Assembly (NCBI RefSeq): GCF_002163875.1
Contig: NZ_CP019333.1
Location: 1,556,864 to 1,620,863 of the forward strand
Length of the DNA stretch: 64,000 nucleotides
Reading direction: 5' to 3'
Origin: Gilvibacter sp. SZ-19
GTDB taxonomy: Bacteria; Bacteroidota; Bacteroidia; Flavobacteriales; Flavobacteriaceae
The notes beneath the pieces were generated by a model. The model searched no databases. It was not told the origin of the DNA and worked only from the letters and a program-made list of their open reading frames with translations. Shown here in pieces: positions 15,760-24,305 of the stretch (within the stretch, counting starts at the first letter, position 1; each line of letters opens with the position of its first letter). The position numbers and the translations under genes are program-made.

Positions 15760-16551
15760 TTAGTAATAACTCACGCCTATGGCAAGGAGTCCAACCAAAA
15801 GGCAATAGATAGCAAAATAGGTGAGCTTTGATTTCTTAACCAGCTGTATCATCCAAGTACAGGCAATGATCCCACAAATAAAAGCGGTGATGAATCCGGC
15901 GCCTAAAACTACGAATTGAGTGTCCGGGCTGCTCAAAGCTCCGTCTAAAATGTCTTTAGCGATCTTTCCAAAGATCAGCGGAATGACCATTAAAAATGAA
16001 AAACGCGCAGCTTTTCCTTTATCATTACCCAAGAGTACAGAAGTAGCTATGGTCGAACCCGAGCGAGAAATACCTGGCAACATGGCCACTGCTTGGGCAA
16101 CTCCAATAACAAAAGCATTGCTGTAAGAAACGGGCTTGAGGGTATTCTTGGCGCGATCGGCCAGAAATAAAAGCGCAGCAGTTAGCAAGAGCATGGCTCC
16201 TACAAAGGCAATGTTTCCGCCAAAAAATGCTTCCAATTCGGACTCAAAGAAAAACCCGATCAAGGCAGCGGGGATCATGGAGATCACAATTTTTAAAGAG
16301 AATTGTGTTTGTTCGTTCCACTTAAAGCTGAATAGGCCTTTTAAGATATCCCAAATGTCCTTTCTAAAAACAACTATAGTGCTCAGGGCTGTTGCGAAGT
16401 GCAAGACAACGGTAAATAACAAACTCTCTTCCGGTACTGCATTGCCGCCCAAAATGGCTTTTCCTAGCTCCAAATGGCCGCTAGAAGACACAGGTAAAAA
16501 TTCGGTAAATCCCTGAATGATCCCAAGAATGATAGCGTCTAGAAGCTCCAT
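15760..16551 (-). CDS. uppP: Undecaprenyl-diphosphate phosphatase
   Basis: UppP (BacA) dephosphorylates undecaprenyl diphosphate so the lipid carrier can be reused for peptidoglycan and glycan export. The 263-residue integral membrane protein has both catalytic motifs, GFTEFLPVSSSGHLELG (residues about 15-31) and LPGISRSGSTIATS (about 160), and about eight hydrophobic segments. Length is normal. It sits between DUF3098 (3-base gap) and truB (1-base gap), consistent with co-transcription with the cell-division gene ftsX. Confidence 0.97.
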   Translation of the reverse strand: MELLDAIILGIIQGFTEFLPVSSSGHLELGKAILGGNAVPEESLLFTVVLHFATALSTIVVFRKDIWDILKGLFSFKWNEQTQFSLKIVISMIPAALIGFFFESELEAFFGGNIAFVGAMLLLTAALLFLADRAKNTLKPVSYSNAFVIGVAQAVAMLPGISRSGSTIATSVLLGNDKGKAARFSFLMVIPLIFGKIAKDILDGALSSPDTQFVVLGAGFITAFICGIIACTWMIQLVKKSKLTYFAIYCLLVGLLAIGVSYY

Positions 16552-16554
16552 GAA

Positions 16555-16812
16555 TTATTGCTCCTTGTCTGTTTTGAGTAAGATGGCGTATACTTCGATC
16601 CCAAAGCCAAGTAAAACCAAGAATGGGGCTAAACGGATTCTTCGCCAGTGATAGATGTCTGGATTAAAAACGTTAGGATCGTCACTACCGCCACCCGCCA
16701 TAAGGATAAACCCTAGAGCAATACAGGCAAGCCCGATCAACATAAAGCGATAGTTCTTTTTGTTAAAGACAAACTGAGGCTTGGACTGTTGTTTACGTTT
16801 TTGTTCTCCCAT
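16555..16812 (-). CDS. DUF3098 small membrane protein
   Basis: An 85-residue protein with a basic N-terminus (MGEQKRKQQSKPQFVFNKKNY) and two transmembrane helices separated by a short loop containing GGGSDDPNVFNPDIYHWRRIRLAP. This matches DUF3098, a Bacteroidota family repeatedly found between ftsX and uppP. Its function is not established, but the conserved position suggests a link to envelope synthesis or division. Confidence 0.9.
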   Translation of the reverse strand: MGEQKRKQQSKPQFVFNKKNYRFMLIGLACIALGFILMAGGGSDDPNVFNPDIYHWRRIRLAPFLVLLGFGIEVYAILLKTDKEQ

Positions 16813-17169
16813 CTACTTGAATTCTGTAAAAATTATGGAATCTCCTACCTGCAACTGCGAGATATGATTGGACACTCCAAGGGCAAATTTAGCTAAATGT
16901 ACGCTAGCGGTCCGGTTCAAAGTGGTCTTTTTCAAAGAATTTAACGTCAAACCTTGTTCTAGCCCCCGATTGATATAGTAGCGCTGGCCCGTATCCGCAG
17001 TAAAAAATATATCAAAATCGCTACCTGCTTCCACCGCCGTTATTTTGACCTGTTTTACCAAACAATCATCGGGTTGTGTGTCTTTTATAACCAACAGCTC
17101 CAAGAGCAAGACGCAAAGCAAGATAAAAGCTAAGAGTGTTCCGAAGATAATTAAAACTGTTTTTCGCAT
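16813..17169 (-). CDS. Uncharacterised membrane-anchored protein in the ftsX-uppP run
   Basis: I do not recognise this family. The 118-residue product has one N-terminal transmembrane helix (about 4-28) followed by a small extracytoplasmic domain that looks beta-rich (VKQVKITAVEAGSDFDIFFTADTGQRYYINRGLEQGL) and ends GVSNHISQLQVGDSIIFTEFK, reminiscent of a small beta-barrel. The start abuts ftsX (9-base gap) and the stop touches the DUF3098 start, so it is almost certainly translated from the same mRNA. Not all relatives of this operon carry such a gene, as far as I recall. Confidence 0.75.
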   Translation of the reverse strand: MRKTVLIIFGTLLAFILLCVLLLELLVIKDTQPDDCLVKQVKITAVEAGSDFDIFFTADTGQRYYINRGLEQGLTLNSLKKTTLNRTASVHLAKFALGVSNHISQLQVGDSIIFTEFK

Positions 17170-17178
17170 GCTGCAGCT

Positions 17179-18057
17179 TTAGTTGTAGAGCTCGTCTATG
17201 CGCAGGTTTAAAAAGCGTTGCGTTGCAAAATAGGTGCTTGCCCAAGAGATCAGAAAACCAAAGACAAGTACCCCGGCAAAAAGCCCACCTAGCAGTAGCT
17301 TATCGTCTAATAGGTTGAGTTCGGCAAAGCTCTTTTGTAGGTAATATAACACCCCTAACATGCCTCCCATGGCCAAGATCGCGCTGAGTAATCCAAGTTT
17401 TATGTTTTGCCAAATAAATGGTCTGCGAATAAAGGCTTTCGTAGCCCCAACCATTTGCATGGTCTTGATTGTAAAACGCTTGGCGTAAACCGAAAGTCTT
17501 ATAGAACTGTTTATAAGCAATACGGCGATAACCAAGAAAATACCTGTTATCACGAGCATCCAAAGGCTTATACGTTTTACGTTGCTTTCCAATTTTTCTA
17601 CCAAAGGTTTGTCGTATTCTACCTCTTCTACAAAGGGTTTGTCTAAGAGTTCGTTGGTAATTTCTTCAAAGGTATCTGCAGTTACATAGTCCGCGTTGAG
17701 GTAAACGTCAATGCTGTTTTGTAGCGGATTGTACCCTAAATAATCCATAAAGTCTTCGCCTATGGCCTGGGCATGCGCTTCTGCTGCCTGCTGTTTGGAA
17801 ACGTAAGTGGCAGATTTTACATAATCTGCCATGGCTAAGCCTTGCCGCAGTTGGGTCACATCGGCTTCTTTAGCATCGTCTTTCAAATAAACCGAAAAGG
17901 GGATCTGTTCTTTAAAATAGTCACCCACTTGCTTGGAGTTCAATACTATAAGTCCCAACATTCCCAAAAGGAACAAGACCAAGGTGATACTCAGAACTAC
18001 AGAGAAGTAAGATGAGATCAGGCGTCTTTTTTGAAACTTTTCGTATTTGGAACTCAT
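17179..18057 (-). CDS. ftsX: Cell-division protein FtsX
   Basis: FtsX is the membrane subunit of the FtsEX ABC-like complex that activates peptidoglycan hydrolases at the septum. The 292-residue protein has four transmembrane helices: one N-terminal (about 18-40), a periplasmic domain (about 45-165), then three C-terminal helices with KTMQMVGATKAFIRRPF, the coupling-helix region of the FtsX permease domain. No ftsE is adjacent, which is common in Bacteroidota. It is the first gene of the run reaching truB. A near-consensus -7 element (TATTTTTA on the minus strand, 18090-18083) lies upstream. Confidence 0.93.
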   Translation of the reverse strand: MSSKYEKFQKRRLISSYFSVVLSITLVLFLLGMLGLIVLNSKQVGDYFKEQIPFSVYLKDDAKEADVTQLRQGLAMADYVKSATYVSKQQAAEAHAQAIGEDFMDYLGYNPLQNSIDVYLNADYVTADTFEEITNELLDKPFVEEVEYDKPLVEKLESNVKRISLWMLVITGIFLVIAVLLINSSIRLSVYAKRFTIKTMQMVGATKAFIRRPFIWQNIKLGLLSAILAMGGMLGVLYYLQKSFAELNLLDDKLLLGGLFAGVLVFGFLISWASTYFATQRFLNLRIDELYN

Positions 18058-18205
18058 ATCGGGCTTGGGCTTTACTAGAGGTAAAAATACATCCTTTTTT
18101 GGATGGTGCCTTAATAACGTCTAAAGTTTTGGTTTTCGTCTGTTTGAATTTCTAAAGGCCCAATTTTACTGCGGATTTCCTGTGGGCTATTGGCACAATA
18201 ATTTT

Positions 18206-18213
18206 TAACTTTG
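18206..18213 (+). promoter_or_regulatory. Promoter -7 element of leuS
   Basis: TAACTTTG matches TAnnTTTG perfectly, 55 bases upstream of the leuS ATG. Confidence 0.7.
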
Positions 18214-18268
18214 CGGCTATTATTTTTAGGCAATTAGAAAATTACCAATTCGCGCATAAAATCTGGCA

Positions 18269-21106
18269 ATGAGCAGTTATCACTTTAACGCCATCGAACA
18301 AAAATGGCAACAGTATTGGGCAGACCAAGAGTCCTTCAAGGCATCTAACGAAACAGCCGATCCGAAATATTATGTTCTGGACATGTTTCCTTACCCTTCA
18401 GGAGCTGGACTTCACGTAGGACATCCTTTAGGATATATAGCCAGTGATATCTACTCGCGTTACAAACGCCACAAAGGTTTTAATGTATTGCATCCGCAGG
18501 GATATGACTCCTTCGGACTACCTGCCGAACAATACGCCATTCAGACTGGGCAACACCCAGCCATCACCACCAAAGAAAATATTGCGCGTTACCGTGAGCA
18601 GCTAGACAAGATGGGCTTCTCTTTTGACTGGTCACGAGAGGTGCGTACTTCGGACCCGGAATACTACCGTTGGACCCAGTGGATCTTTCAACAACTTTAC
18701 GAGAGCTGGTATTGCAAATCGCACGAACAAGCTTATCCTATCAGTGAACTGGTTAAGGTGTTTGAAGAAGAAGGTAACGTGGGTCTAAATGCCAGATGTG
18801 GTAGTGAAGTGGTTCCATTTACGGCAGAAACCTGGAACAACTACAGCGAAGAACGCAAGCAAAAAGTACTCTTGCAGTACCGCTTGGCATATTTGGCAGA
18901 GACAGAAGTGAATTGGTGCCCAGGTTTAGGAACTGTTCTGGCCAATGACGAGATAGTGAACGGGGTGAGTGAGCGCGGTGGATTCCCTGTAATTCGAAAG
19001 AAAATGCTACAGTGGAGCATGCGTATCTCTGCCTATGCAGAACGTTTGCTGCAAGGGTTGGACACTATTGATTGGACAGATTCCCTAAAAGAATCGCAGC
19101 GAAACTGGATCGGTAAATCAGAAGGTGCTTCCGTGATCTTCAAGGTTATTTCAGACGATGTAAACATAGCCGATGCTCCCATTGAGGTCTTTACTACGCG
19201 ACCAGATACCATCTACGGAGCCACCTTTGTTACTTTGGCGCCAGAACACGATCTGGTTGGAAAGATCACCACGCATCAGCAGCGCAAAGAGGTAGCAGAG
19301 TACATTGCTGCCACGGCGAAGCGTTCGGAACGCGATCGTATGGCCGATGTTAAAAATATTACTGGAGTCTTTACCGGAGCCTATGCCAAACATCCGCTAA
19401 CAGAAGAACCTGTGCCTATCTGGATTGGAGATTATGTACTTGCCGGATATGGAACCGGCGCGGTTATGGCTGTTCCCTGTGGAGACCAACGCGATTGGGA
19501 CTTTGCTACGCATTTCAATATTCCTATAGTCAACATTTTTCAAGATGTAGACGTATCTGAAGAGGCTCATACAGACAAAGAAGGCACCGTGATCGCCAAC
19601 AGTGACTTTGTGAGTGGTATGCCTTATAAAGAGGCTTTCAATGCAGTAATTGATAGGTTAGAGGCCTTGGGTAGTGGCAAGCGCAAGATCAATTACAGAC
19701 TCCGCGATGCGGTCTTTTCCAGACAGCGTTATTGGGGAGAACCTTTCCCGGTCTATTATGTGAAAGGTTTGCCGCAAATGATACCTAGTGAACACCTTCC
19801 CTTGGTGTTGCCAGAGGTAGAGAAGTATTTGCCAACAGAAGACGGAGACCCACCTTTGGGTCGCGCCGATGTTTGGGCTTGGGATACCGAGAACAATCAG
19901 GTAGTGTCTAACGATAAAGTGGATCACATCACTGTTTTTCCTTTAGAGCTTAACACCATGCCAGGTTGGGCAGGCAGTAGTTGGTACTTTTTCCGCTATA
20001 TGGACGCTCAGAATACAGAAGATTTTGCTAGTGAAGCAGCATTAGATTATTGGCAGAACGTAGACCTCTACATTGGAGGAAGCGAGCACGCCACAGGGCA
20101 TTTGTTGTACAGTCGTTTTTGGGTGAAGTTCTTATACGACCGCGGATTCATCAAGGTAGATGAGCCCTTTAAAAAACTAATCAACCAAGGTATGATCCTT
20201 GGAACTAGCGCCCTTGTCTACAGAAAAAAAGGGACAAACACTTATGTGTCTGCAGGTTTGGCCAAAGACCTTCAGACCGATGCACTAAGAGTAGATGTGA
20301 ACTTGGTAAATGCTTCGGATGAGTTAGATGTGGAAGCTCTTAAAAAGTGGCAGCCCCAATTTGAGGATGCCGAATTTGAATTGGAGAACGGGAAATACAT
20401 CGTTGGTCGCGAAGTAGAAAAAATGTCTAAGCGTTGGTTCAACGTGGTAAATCCAGACGATATCTGCGAGCAATATGGGGCAGATACCTTGCGAATGTAC
20501 GAGATGTTCTTAGGACCTTTAGAACAGGCTAAACCCTGGAATACTGCTGGTATAACTGGAGTTCATAGCTTTTTGAAAAAGCTATGGAAACTTTACCACA
20601 GCGGGCCAGAAGGTAGTTTTAATGCCACAGATGCAGAACCTACAGCGGAGCAGCTAAAGACCTTGCACAAGACTATCAAAAAGGTGACAGAAGACATAGA
20701 GGCCTTTAGCTTCAACACTTCCGTCTCCACCTTCATGATCGCCGTTAACGAATTAACTGCAAGCAAATGCAATAGTCGGGCTATTCTAGAGCCTTTAGCC
20801 GTATTGATCTCTCCTTATGCACCGCATATCGCAGAGGAGCTTTGGGAGAAACTAGGCCACCAAGGGGGAATATCTAAAGTGCAATATCCGGAGTTCAATG
20901 AGGCCTACTTGGTAGAAAGTACCAAGGCTTATCCGATCTCCTTCAACGGAAAAATGCGCTTTACCATGGAGCTACCTATGGATATGGATAAAGCTGCAAT
21001 AGAAGCTGCTGTTCTAGCAGACGAGAAGACACAGCAGTATTTGGAAGGCCGTACTCCAAAACGGGTGATCGTTGTTCCTGGTAAGATCGTAAACATTGTA
21101 GGCTAA
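18269..21106 (+). CDS. leuS: Leucine--tRNA ligase
   Basis: The 945-residue class I synthetase charges tRNA-Leu. It has the HIGH-type motif in YPSGAGLHVGHPLGY (about 42-56), a CP1 editing domain with VFTTRPDTIYGATFVTLAPEHDL and GTGAVMAVPCGDQRDWDFA, a WAGSSWYFFRYMD segment, and the KMSKS-type loop as EKMSKRWFNVVNPDD near residue 719. The KMSKR form and a roughly 80-residue insertion just before it (GTSALVYRKKGTNTYVSAGL...) make it longer than the E. coli enzyme; this is typical of Bacteroidota. The stop overlaps the next start (TAATG). Confidence 0.98.
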   Translation: MSSYHFNAIEQKWQQYWADQESFKASNETADPKYYVLDMFPYPSGAGLHVGHPLGYIASDIYSRYKRHKGFNVLHPQGYDSFGLPAEQYAIQTGQHPAITTKENIARYREQLDKMGFSFDWSREVRTSDPEYYRWTQWIFQQLYESWYCKSHEQAYPISELVKVFEEEGNVGLNARCGSEVVPFTAETWNNYSEERKQKVLLQYRLAYLAETEVNWCPGLGTVLANDEIVNGVSERGGFPVIRKKMLQWSMRISAYAERLLQGLDTIDWTDSLKESQRNWIGKSEGASVIFKVISDDVNIADAPIEVFTTRPDTIYGATFVTLAPEHDLVGKITTHQQRKEVAEYIAATAKRSERDRMADVKNITGVFTGAYAKHPLTEEPVPIWIGDYVLAGYGTGAVMAVPCGDQRDWDFATHFNIPIVNIFQDVDVSEEAHTDKEGTVIANSDFVSGMPYKEAFNAVIDRLEALGSGKRKINYRLRDAVFSRQRYWGEPFPVYYVKGLPQMIPSEHLPLVLPEVEKYLPTEDGDPPLGRADVWAWDTENNQVVSNDKVDHITVFPLELNTMPGWAGSSWYFFRYMDAQNTEDFASEAALDYWQNVDLYIGGSEHATGHLLYSRFWVKFLYDRGFIKVDEPFKKLINQGMILGTSALVYRKKGTNTYVSAGLAKDLQTDALRVDVNLVNASDELDVEALKKWQPQFEDAEFELENGKYIVGREVEKMSKRWFNVVNPDDICEQYGADTLRMYEMFLGPLEQAKPWNTAGITGVHSFLKKLWKLYHSGPEGSFNATDAEPTAEQLKTLHKTIKKVTEDIEAFSFNTSVSTFMIAVNELTASKCNSRAILEPLAVLISPYAPHIAEELWEKLGHQGGISKVQYPEFNEAYLVESTKAYPISFNGKMRFTMELPMDMDKAAIEAAVLADEKTQQYLEGRTPKRVIVVPGKIVNIVG

Positions 21107-21627
21107 TGAGAATTCTGCTCTTCTTGTTTATTACAACTTGTATGTTTGGACAAGACATGCCCGCAGATTCTGTGAAATTTCCAGACGACTTCTTTGGTCG
21201 ATATACCGGTATGCTGACTATAGATAATGGCAGCAATGTTCAAGAAATCGAGATGAGCTTTGAGCTATCTGTTACCGATACCCTGGGAGTGTATAACTAT
21301 GTTTTAGGGTATCAGGGACAAGCTCCGCGGGAATATTTACTCAAAACCGTAGATGCTGTCAAAGGTTTGTATCAGGTCGATGAGCAGAATGACATTGTAT
21401 TAGATGCCCGTTTGGTAGGTCAAACCCTGATCAGCATCTTTGAAGTACAGGGCAATCTTATCACAACACGAGAAGAATTCTTTACAGACGGGCGGATGAT
21501 CTTCGAGATCACTATGGTGCAAACTGATAAACCTGAAATTAGCGGGGGTACATCCGAAGAAATTCCCGAAGTAAAAAGCTATCCGGTAAGAGTGGTGCAG
21601 CGTGCCTATCTGACCAGACGCGACTAA
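21106..21627 (+). CDS. Uncharacterised exported protein downstream of leuS
   Basis: I do not recognise the family. The 173-residue product has a short signal peptide (MRILLFLFITTCMFGQ, cleavage about residue 15) and a beta-rich mature part (GRYTGMLTIDNGSNVQEIEMSFELSV, then TLGVYNYVLGYQG) resembling lipocalin-like or small beta-barrel folds, ending with basic RRD. The start overlaps the leuS stop by one base, so it depends on the leuS transcript and is probably translationally coupled. Likely periplasmic; function unknown. Confidence 0.72.
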   Translation: MRILLFLFITTCMFGQDMPADSVKFPDDFFGRYTGMLTIDNGSNVQEIEMSFELSVTDTLGVYNYVLGYQGQAPREYLLKTVDAVKGLYQVDEQNDIVLDARLVGQTLISIFEVQGNLITTREEFFTDGRMIFEITMVQTDKPEISGGTSEEIPEVKSYPVRVVQRAYLTRRD

Positions 21628-21659
21628 AAGCCTGACAAAAATTCCACTTTAAATTTTGG

Positions 21660-21673
21660 CAGCAAATTTGCTG
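21660..21673. promoter_or_regulatory. Perfect 14-bp palindrome upstream of the zinc peptidase promoter
   Basis: CAGCAAATTTGCTG is its own reverse complement. It ends 8 bases before the -7 element at 21682, in the -20 to -35 region where a repressor or activator would bind. No other copy was noticed in the window. Confidence 0.4.
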
Positions 21674-21681
21674 TCTATTTG

Positions 21682-21689
21682 TATCTTTA
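21682..21689 (+). promoter_or_regulatory. Probable promoter -7 element of the zinc peptidase gene
   Basis: TATCTTTA, one base from consensus, lies 21 bases before the ATG at 21711. Confidence 0.5.
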
Positions 21690-21710
21690 ATTGAATTAAA
21701 CAAGACACAA

Positions 21711-22403
21711 ATGTTAGGATATTATATACTGGGTGGAATTATCTTTTTGGTAAGTGCTTATGTGAGCAACACCTTAAAAAGCAAGTTTAAAAAGTATTCC
21801 AAGGTGCGTTTGCAAAATGGGATGAGCGGAGCGGAGATCGCCCAGAAGATGCTAGACGATCACGGCATTCGCGATGTTCAGGTCATTTCTACGCCTGGAA
21901 TGCTTACAGACCACTACAATCCCTTAAAGAAGACGGTTAACCTCAGTGAGGGAGTCTACAATCAGCGCAACGCTGCTGCCGCTGCTGTGGCCGCACACGA
22001 AGTAGGGCACGCAGTGCAACACGCTACGGCCTATTCTTGGCTTACCATGCGTTCTAAAATAGTACCTGCGGTTGGCATTGCGAGTAAATTGTCTAACATC
22101 GTTATAATTGCAGGCTTGGTGCTTGCCTCTACAGGGAGTGCTTTTGGTACTGCCGTATTTGGCGTTGGTATTGGACTTTTTGCCGTAACCACTTTGTTTG
22201 CCTTTATCACTTTGCCCGTGGAATTTGACGCTTCTAACAGAGCGCTGGCTTGGTTGGAGCGCGAAAATATGGTGACCAGCCAAGAGTATGCTGGTTCTAA
22301 AGACGCCCTAAAATGGGCTGCGCGCACCTATGTGGTAGCTGCCTTAGGCTCTTTAGCGACTTTGGTATACTTTATAATGATGTTTATGGGTAGCCGCGAT
22401 TAA
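21711..22403 (+). CDS. Membrane zinc metallopeptidase (YugP family)
   Basis: The 230-residue protein begins with a transmembrane helix, has a cytosolic-type segment with NGMSGAEIAQKMLDDHGI, then the zinc-binding motif AAHEVGHAVQHA (HExxH at about residue 95), two further hydrophobic segments (GLVLASTGSAFGTAVFGVGIGLFAVTTLFAFI) and a downstream PVEFDASNRALAWLE region expected to supply the third ligand. This matches the YugP/DUF2770-type neutral zinc metallopeptidases. Its natural substrates are unknown. It is preceded by its own promoter and a perfect palindrome, and its stop overlaps the convergent saccharopine dehydrogenase gene by 4 bases. Confidence 0.9.
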   Translation: MLGYYILGGIIFLVSAYVSNTLKSKFKKYSKVRLQNGMSGAEIAQKMLDDHGIRDVQVISTPGMLTDHYNPLKKTVNLSEGVYNQRNAAAAAVAAHEVGHAVQHATAYSWLTMRSKIVPAVGIASKLSNIVIIAGLVLASTGSAFGTAVFGVGIGLFAVTTLFAFITLPVEFDASNRALAWLERENMVTSQEYAGSKDALKWAARTYVVAALGSLATLVYFIMMFMGSRD

Positions 22404-23770
22404 CCGGCAATATTGTCTGGGTTGTAGCCCAAGTAATCGGTAAAGTTCTCTTTAAAGACTATGCCGTAATCTTCGAGTTCTTTCAAAATAGGCTCGTAGA
22501 CTTCTTTAGCAATAGGAATCTGTACTCCTGGAGTAGTGATTTCACCATTTAAGATCTTTAAAGCGGCTATGGCTACCGGCAGTCCAACTGTTTTGGCCAT
22601 GGCCGTTTCTACAGTGTCTTCTCCTATAATAACCATATTGGAGTCTATTTGTTTGCGCTTGCCGTTTAGTTCATAACCGAACTTGTGGTACATTACTATC
22701 ATGTCCTTATCGTTCTCATCTAAGGTCCATTTGTCCATTAAGATCTTCTGCAGGGCTTGCGCCGGAGTAGCATTTTTAATGCCGATGGTCTTTTTGTTGT
22801 TAAAGAGATCCAATTCCATGAGTTTGTCCCACATCTCGTCGTCCTGATCGATCTTTAAGTTGTGGCGCATCTTTAGTTCTACGGAATCTGTAGGCGAGTA
22901 GGGCAGAAAGCAATTCACAAATTCCCGATAGGTCATTGTTTCTGTGTTCTGCAAGTGGTAACTATCGTCTGTCATCCCTAACTGAACAAACATATTCCAA
23001 GCGCGGCTAAAGCCAACACGTCTTATGGTGCCTCGGTATAAGGTCAATACGTCTTCCAAACCGTAGGCCTCGCGATATTTAAGCGAGTTTCGGTTGGCGT
23101 AGGCTTCAAAACGGCCGTAATCTTCTATGTCTAAGAACTCGGTTCTTCTAAAGAGTCTGTGGTAGGGAATGTATTTGTAGGTGCCTTCTTGGATGAACTC
23201 CGCAGCACCACCTTGACCAGCTACAACCACATTGCGTGGATTCCAAGTGAATTTGTAATGCCAGAGGTTGTTGTCGCTCTCCGGAGCAATTAGGCCTCCG
23301 GTAAAGGATTCAAAAAGCAACATTTTTCCACCATTGTCGCGTATTCTGTCTATGACAAGCATGGCGCTCATATGGTCTATCCCTGGATCTAACCCGATTT
23401 CGTTCATAAAAACCAAACCTTTAGACTTGGCCTTAGTGTCTAAACTGAGCATCTCGTCGCTCACATAAGAGGCAGTGACCATGTGTTTGCCAAATTCCAA
23501 ACAGTCTTTGGCCACCTCTATATGAAAACGGGCCGGCAGCATGGAAATAACCAAGTCTGCACTTTGAACGGCAGCTCTGCGGTCTTTTTCGTTAAAGACA
23601 TCGAGCATGATAGCTCTAGCATTCGGGTGCCCTTCGGTAAACTTTTGTGCGGCCTGTATAGACTGATCGCCTATGGTGATGTTCAAATTTTCTGAGGTCG
23701 ATTTGTCCAGTAAATAGTTGATCAAACTGCTGGCAGAACGACCAGCTCCTATAATTAAAAGTTCACGCAT
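22400..23770 (-). CDS. Saccharopine dehydrogenase family protein (glutamate-forming type)
   Basis: The 456-residue enzyme has an N-terminal Rossmann fold (LLIIGAGRSASSLINYLL), then a catalytic domain with MLPARFHIEVAKDCLEFGKHMVTASYVSDEM and NEIGLDPGIDHMSAMLVID, and SFTGGLIAPESDNNLWHYKFTWNPRNVV. Size and motifs match fungal Lys9-like saccharopine dehydrogenases. In bacteria such enzymes usually oxidise saccharopine to glutamate and aminoadipate semialdehyde during lysine breakdown. Glutaryl-CoA dehydrogenase at 46079 would fit a later step, but no lysine-ketoglutarate reductase is visible here. A near-consensus -7 element (TATTTTCG on the minus strand, 23809-23802) lies upstream. Confidence 0.9.
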   Translation of the reverse strand: MRELLIIGAGRSASSLINYLLDKSTSENLNITIGDQSIQAAQKFTEGHPNARAIMLDVFNEKDRRAAVQSADLVISMLPARFHIEVAKDCLEFGKHMVTASYVSDEMLSLDTKAKSKGLVFMNEIGLDPGIDHMSAMLVIDRIRDNGGKMLLFESFTGGLIAPESDNNLWHYKFTWNPRNVVVAGQGGAAEFIQEGTYKYIPYHRLFRRTEFLDIEDYGRFEAYANRNSLKYREAYGLEDVLTLYRGTIRRVGFSRAWNMFVQLGMTDDSYHLQNTETMTYREFVNCFLPYSPTDSVELKMRHNLKIDQDDEMWDKLMELDLFNNKKTIGIKNATPAQALQKILMDKWTLDENDKDMIVMYHKFGYELNGKRKQIDSNMVIIGEDTVETAMAKTVGLPVAIAALKILNGEITTPGVQIPIAKEVYEPILKELEDYGIVFKENFTDYLGYNPDNIAG

Positions 23771-23829
23771 GGTGGCTTAATTTTGTACCTTCGTAGTGCT
23801 GCGAAAATACAAATTGTACCCCTTAGCTC

Positions 23830-24222
23830 ATGCGGATTGAACACAAAAATTTTGCTCTGGCGGGAATTATCTTCACCGCCCTTTCTATTGTTTTAGGTGC
23901 CTTTGGCGCGCATGCCCTTGAGGCGCTGTTGTCTGCCGAGAAATTGGCCAACTTTGAGGTTGGGGTGAGGTATCAAGTCTACCAAGGCTTGGCGCTTATG
24001 TGGTTGTCCTTGGTGAGCTCTTTAGATAAAAAAGCGCTAAAGCAAGTGTATTATCTGTGGCTGATAGGGGTCATTTTTTTCTCCGGATCTTTATACGTAC
24101 TTGCATTCACAGAAGTATGGGATTTTACACCTGGGCCTTTGGTTTTTATTACACCACTTGGAGGAACCTTACTAATTTTCGGTTGGCTGCGCCTCTTAGT
24201 GGCACTGTGGCGTAAATCCTAA
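23830..24222 (+). CDS. DUF423 membrane protein
   Basis: The 130-residue protein has four hydrophobic segments and the DUF423 signature LGAFGAHALEALLSAEKLANFEVGVRYQVYQGLALM followed by FSGSLYVLAFT and TPLGGTLLIFGWL. The family is widespread in bacteria and its role is unknown. A near-consensus promoter (TACCTTCG, 23786-23793) lies in the divergent intergenic region shared with the saccharopine dehydrogenase gene. Confidence 0.93.
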   Translation: MRIEHKNFALAGIIFTALSIVLGAFGAHALEALLSAEKLANFEVGVRYQVYQGLALMWLSLVSSLDKKALKQVYYLWLIGVIFFSGSLYVLAFTEVWDFTPGPLVFITPLGGTLLIFGWLRLLVALWRKS

Positions 24223-24263
24223 GTAAAAAGCCAGATTTCGTGCCCTGTTTAGGCATTAATTTC

Positions 24264-24271
24264 TATTTTTG
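24264..24271 (+). promoter_or_regulatory. Promoter -7 element of pckA
   Basis: TATTTTTG matches TAnnTTTG perfectly, 34 bases before the pckA ATG. Confidence 0.7.
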
Positions 24272-24305
24272 TAAACCAATTAGACATCTGATAAATTAAA
24301 AAATA

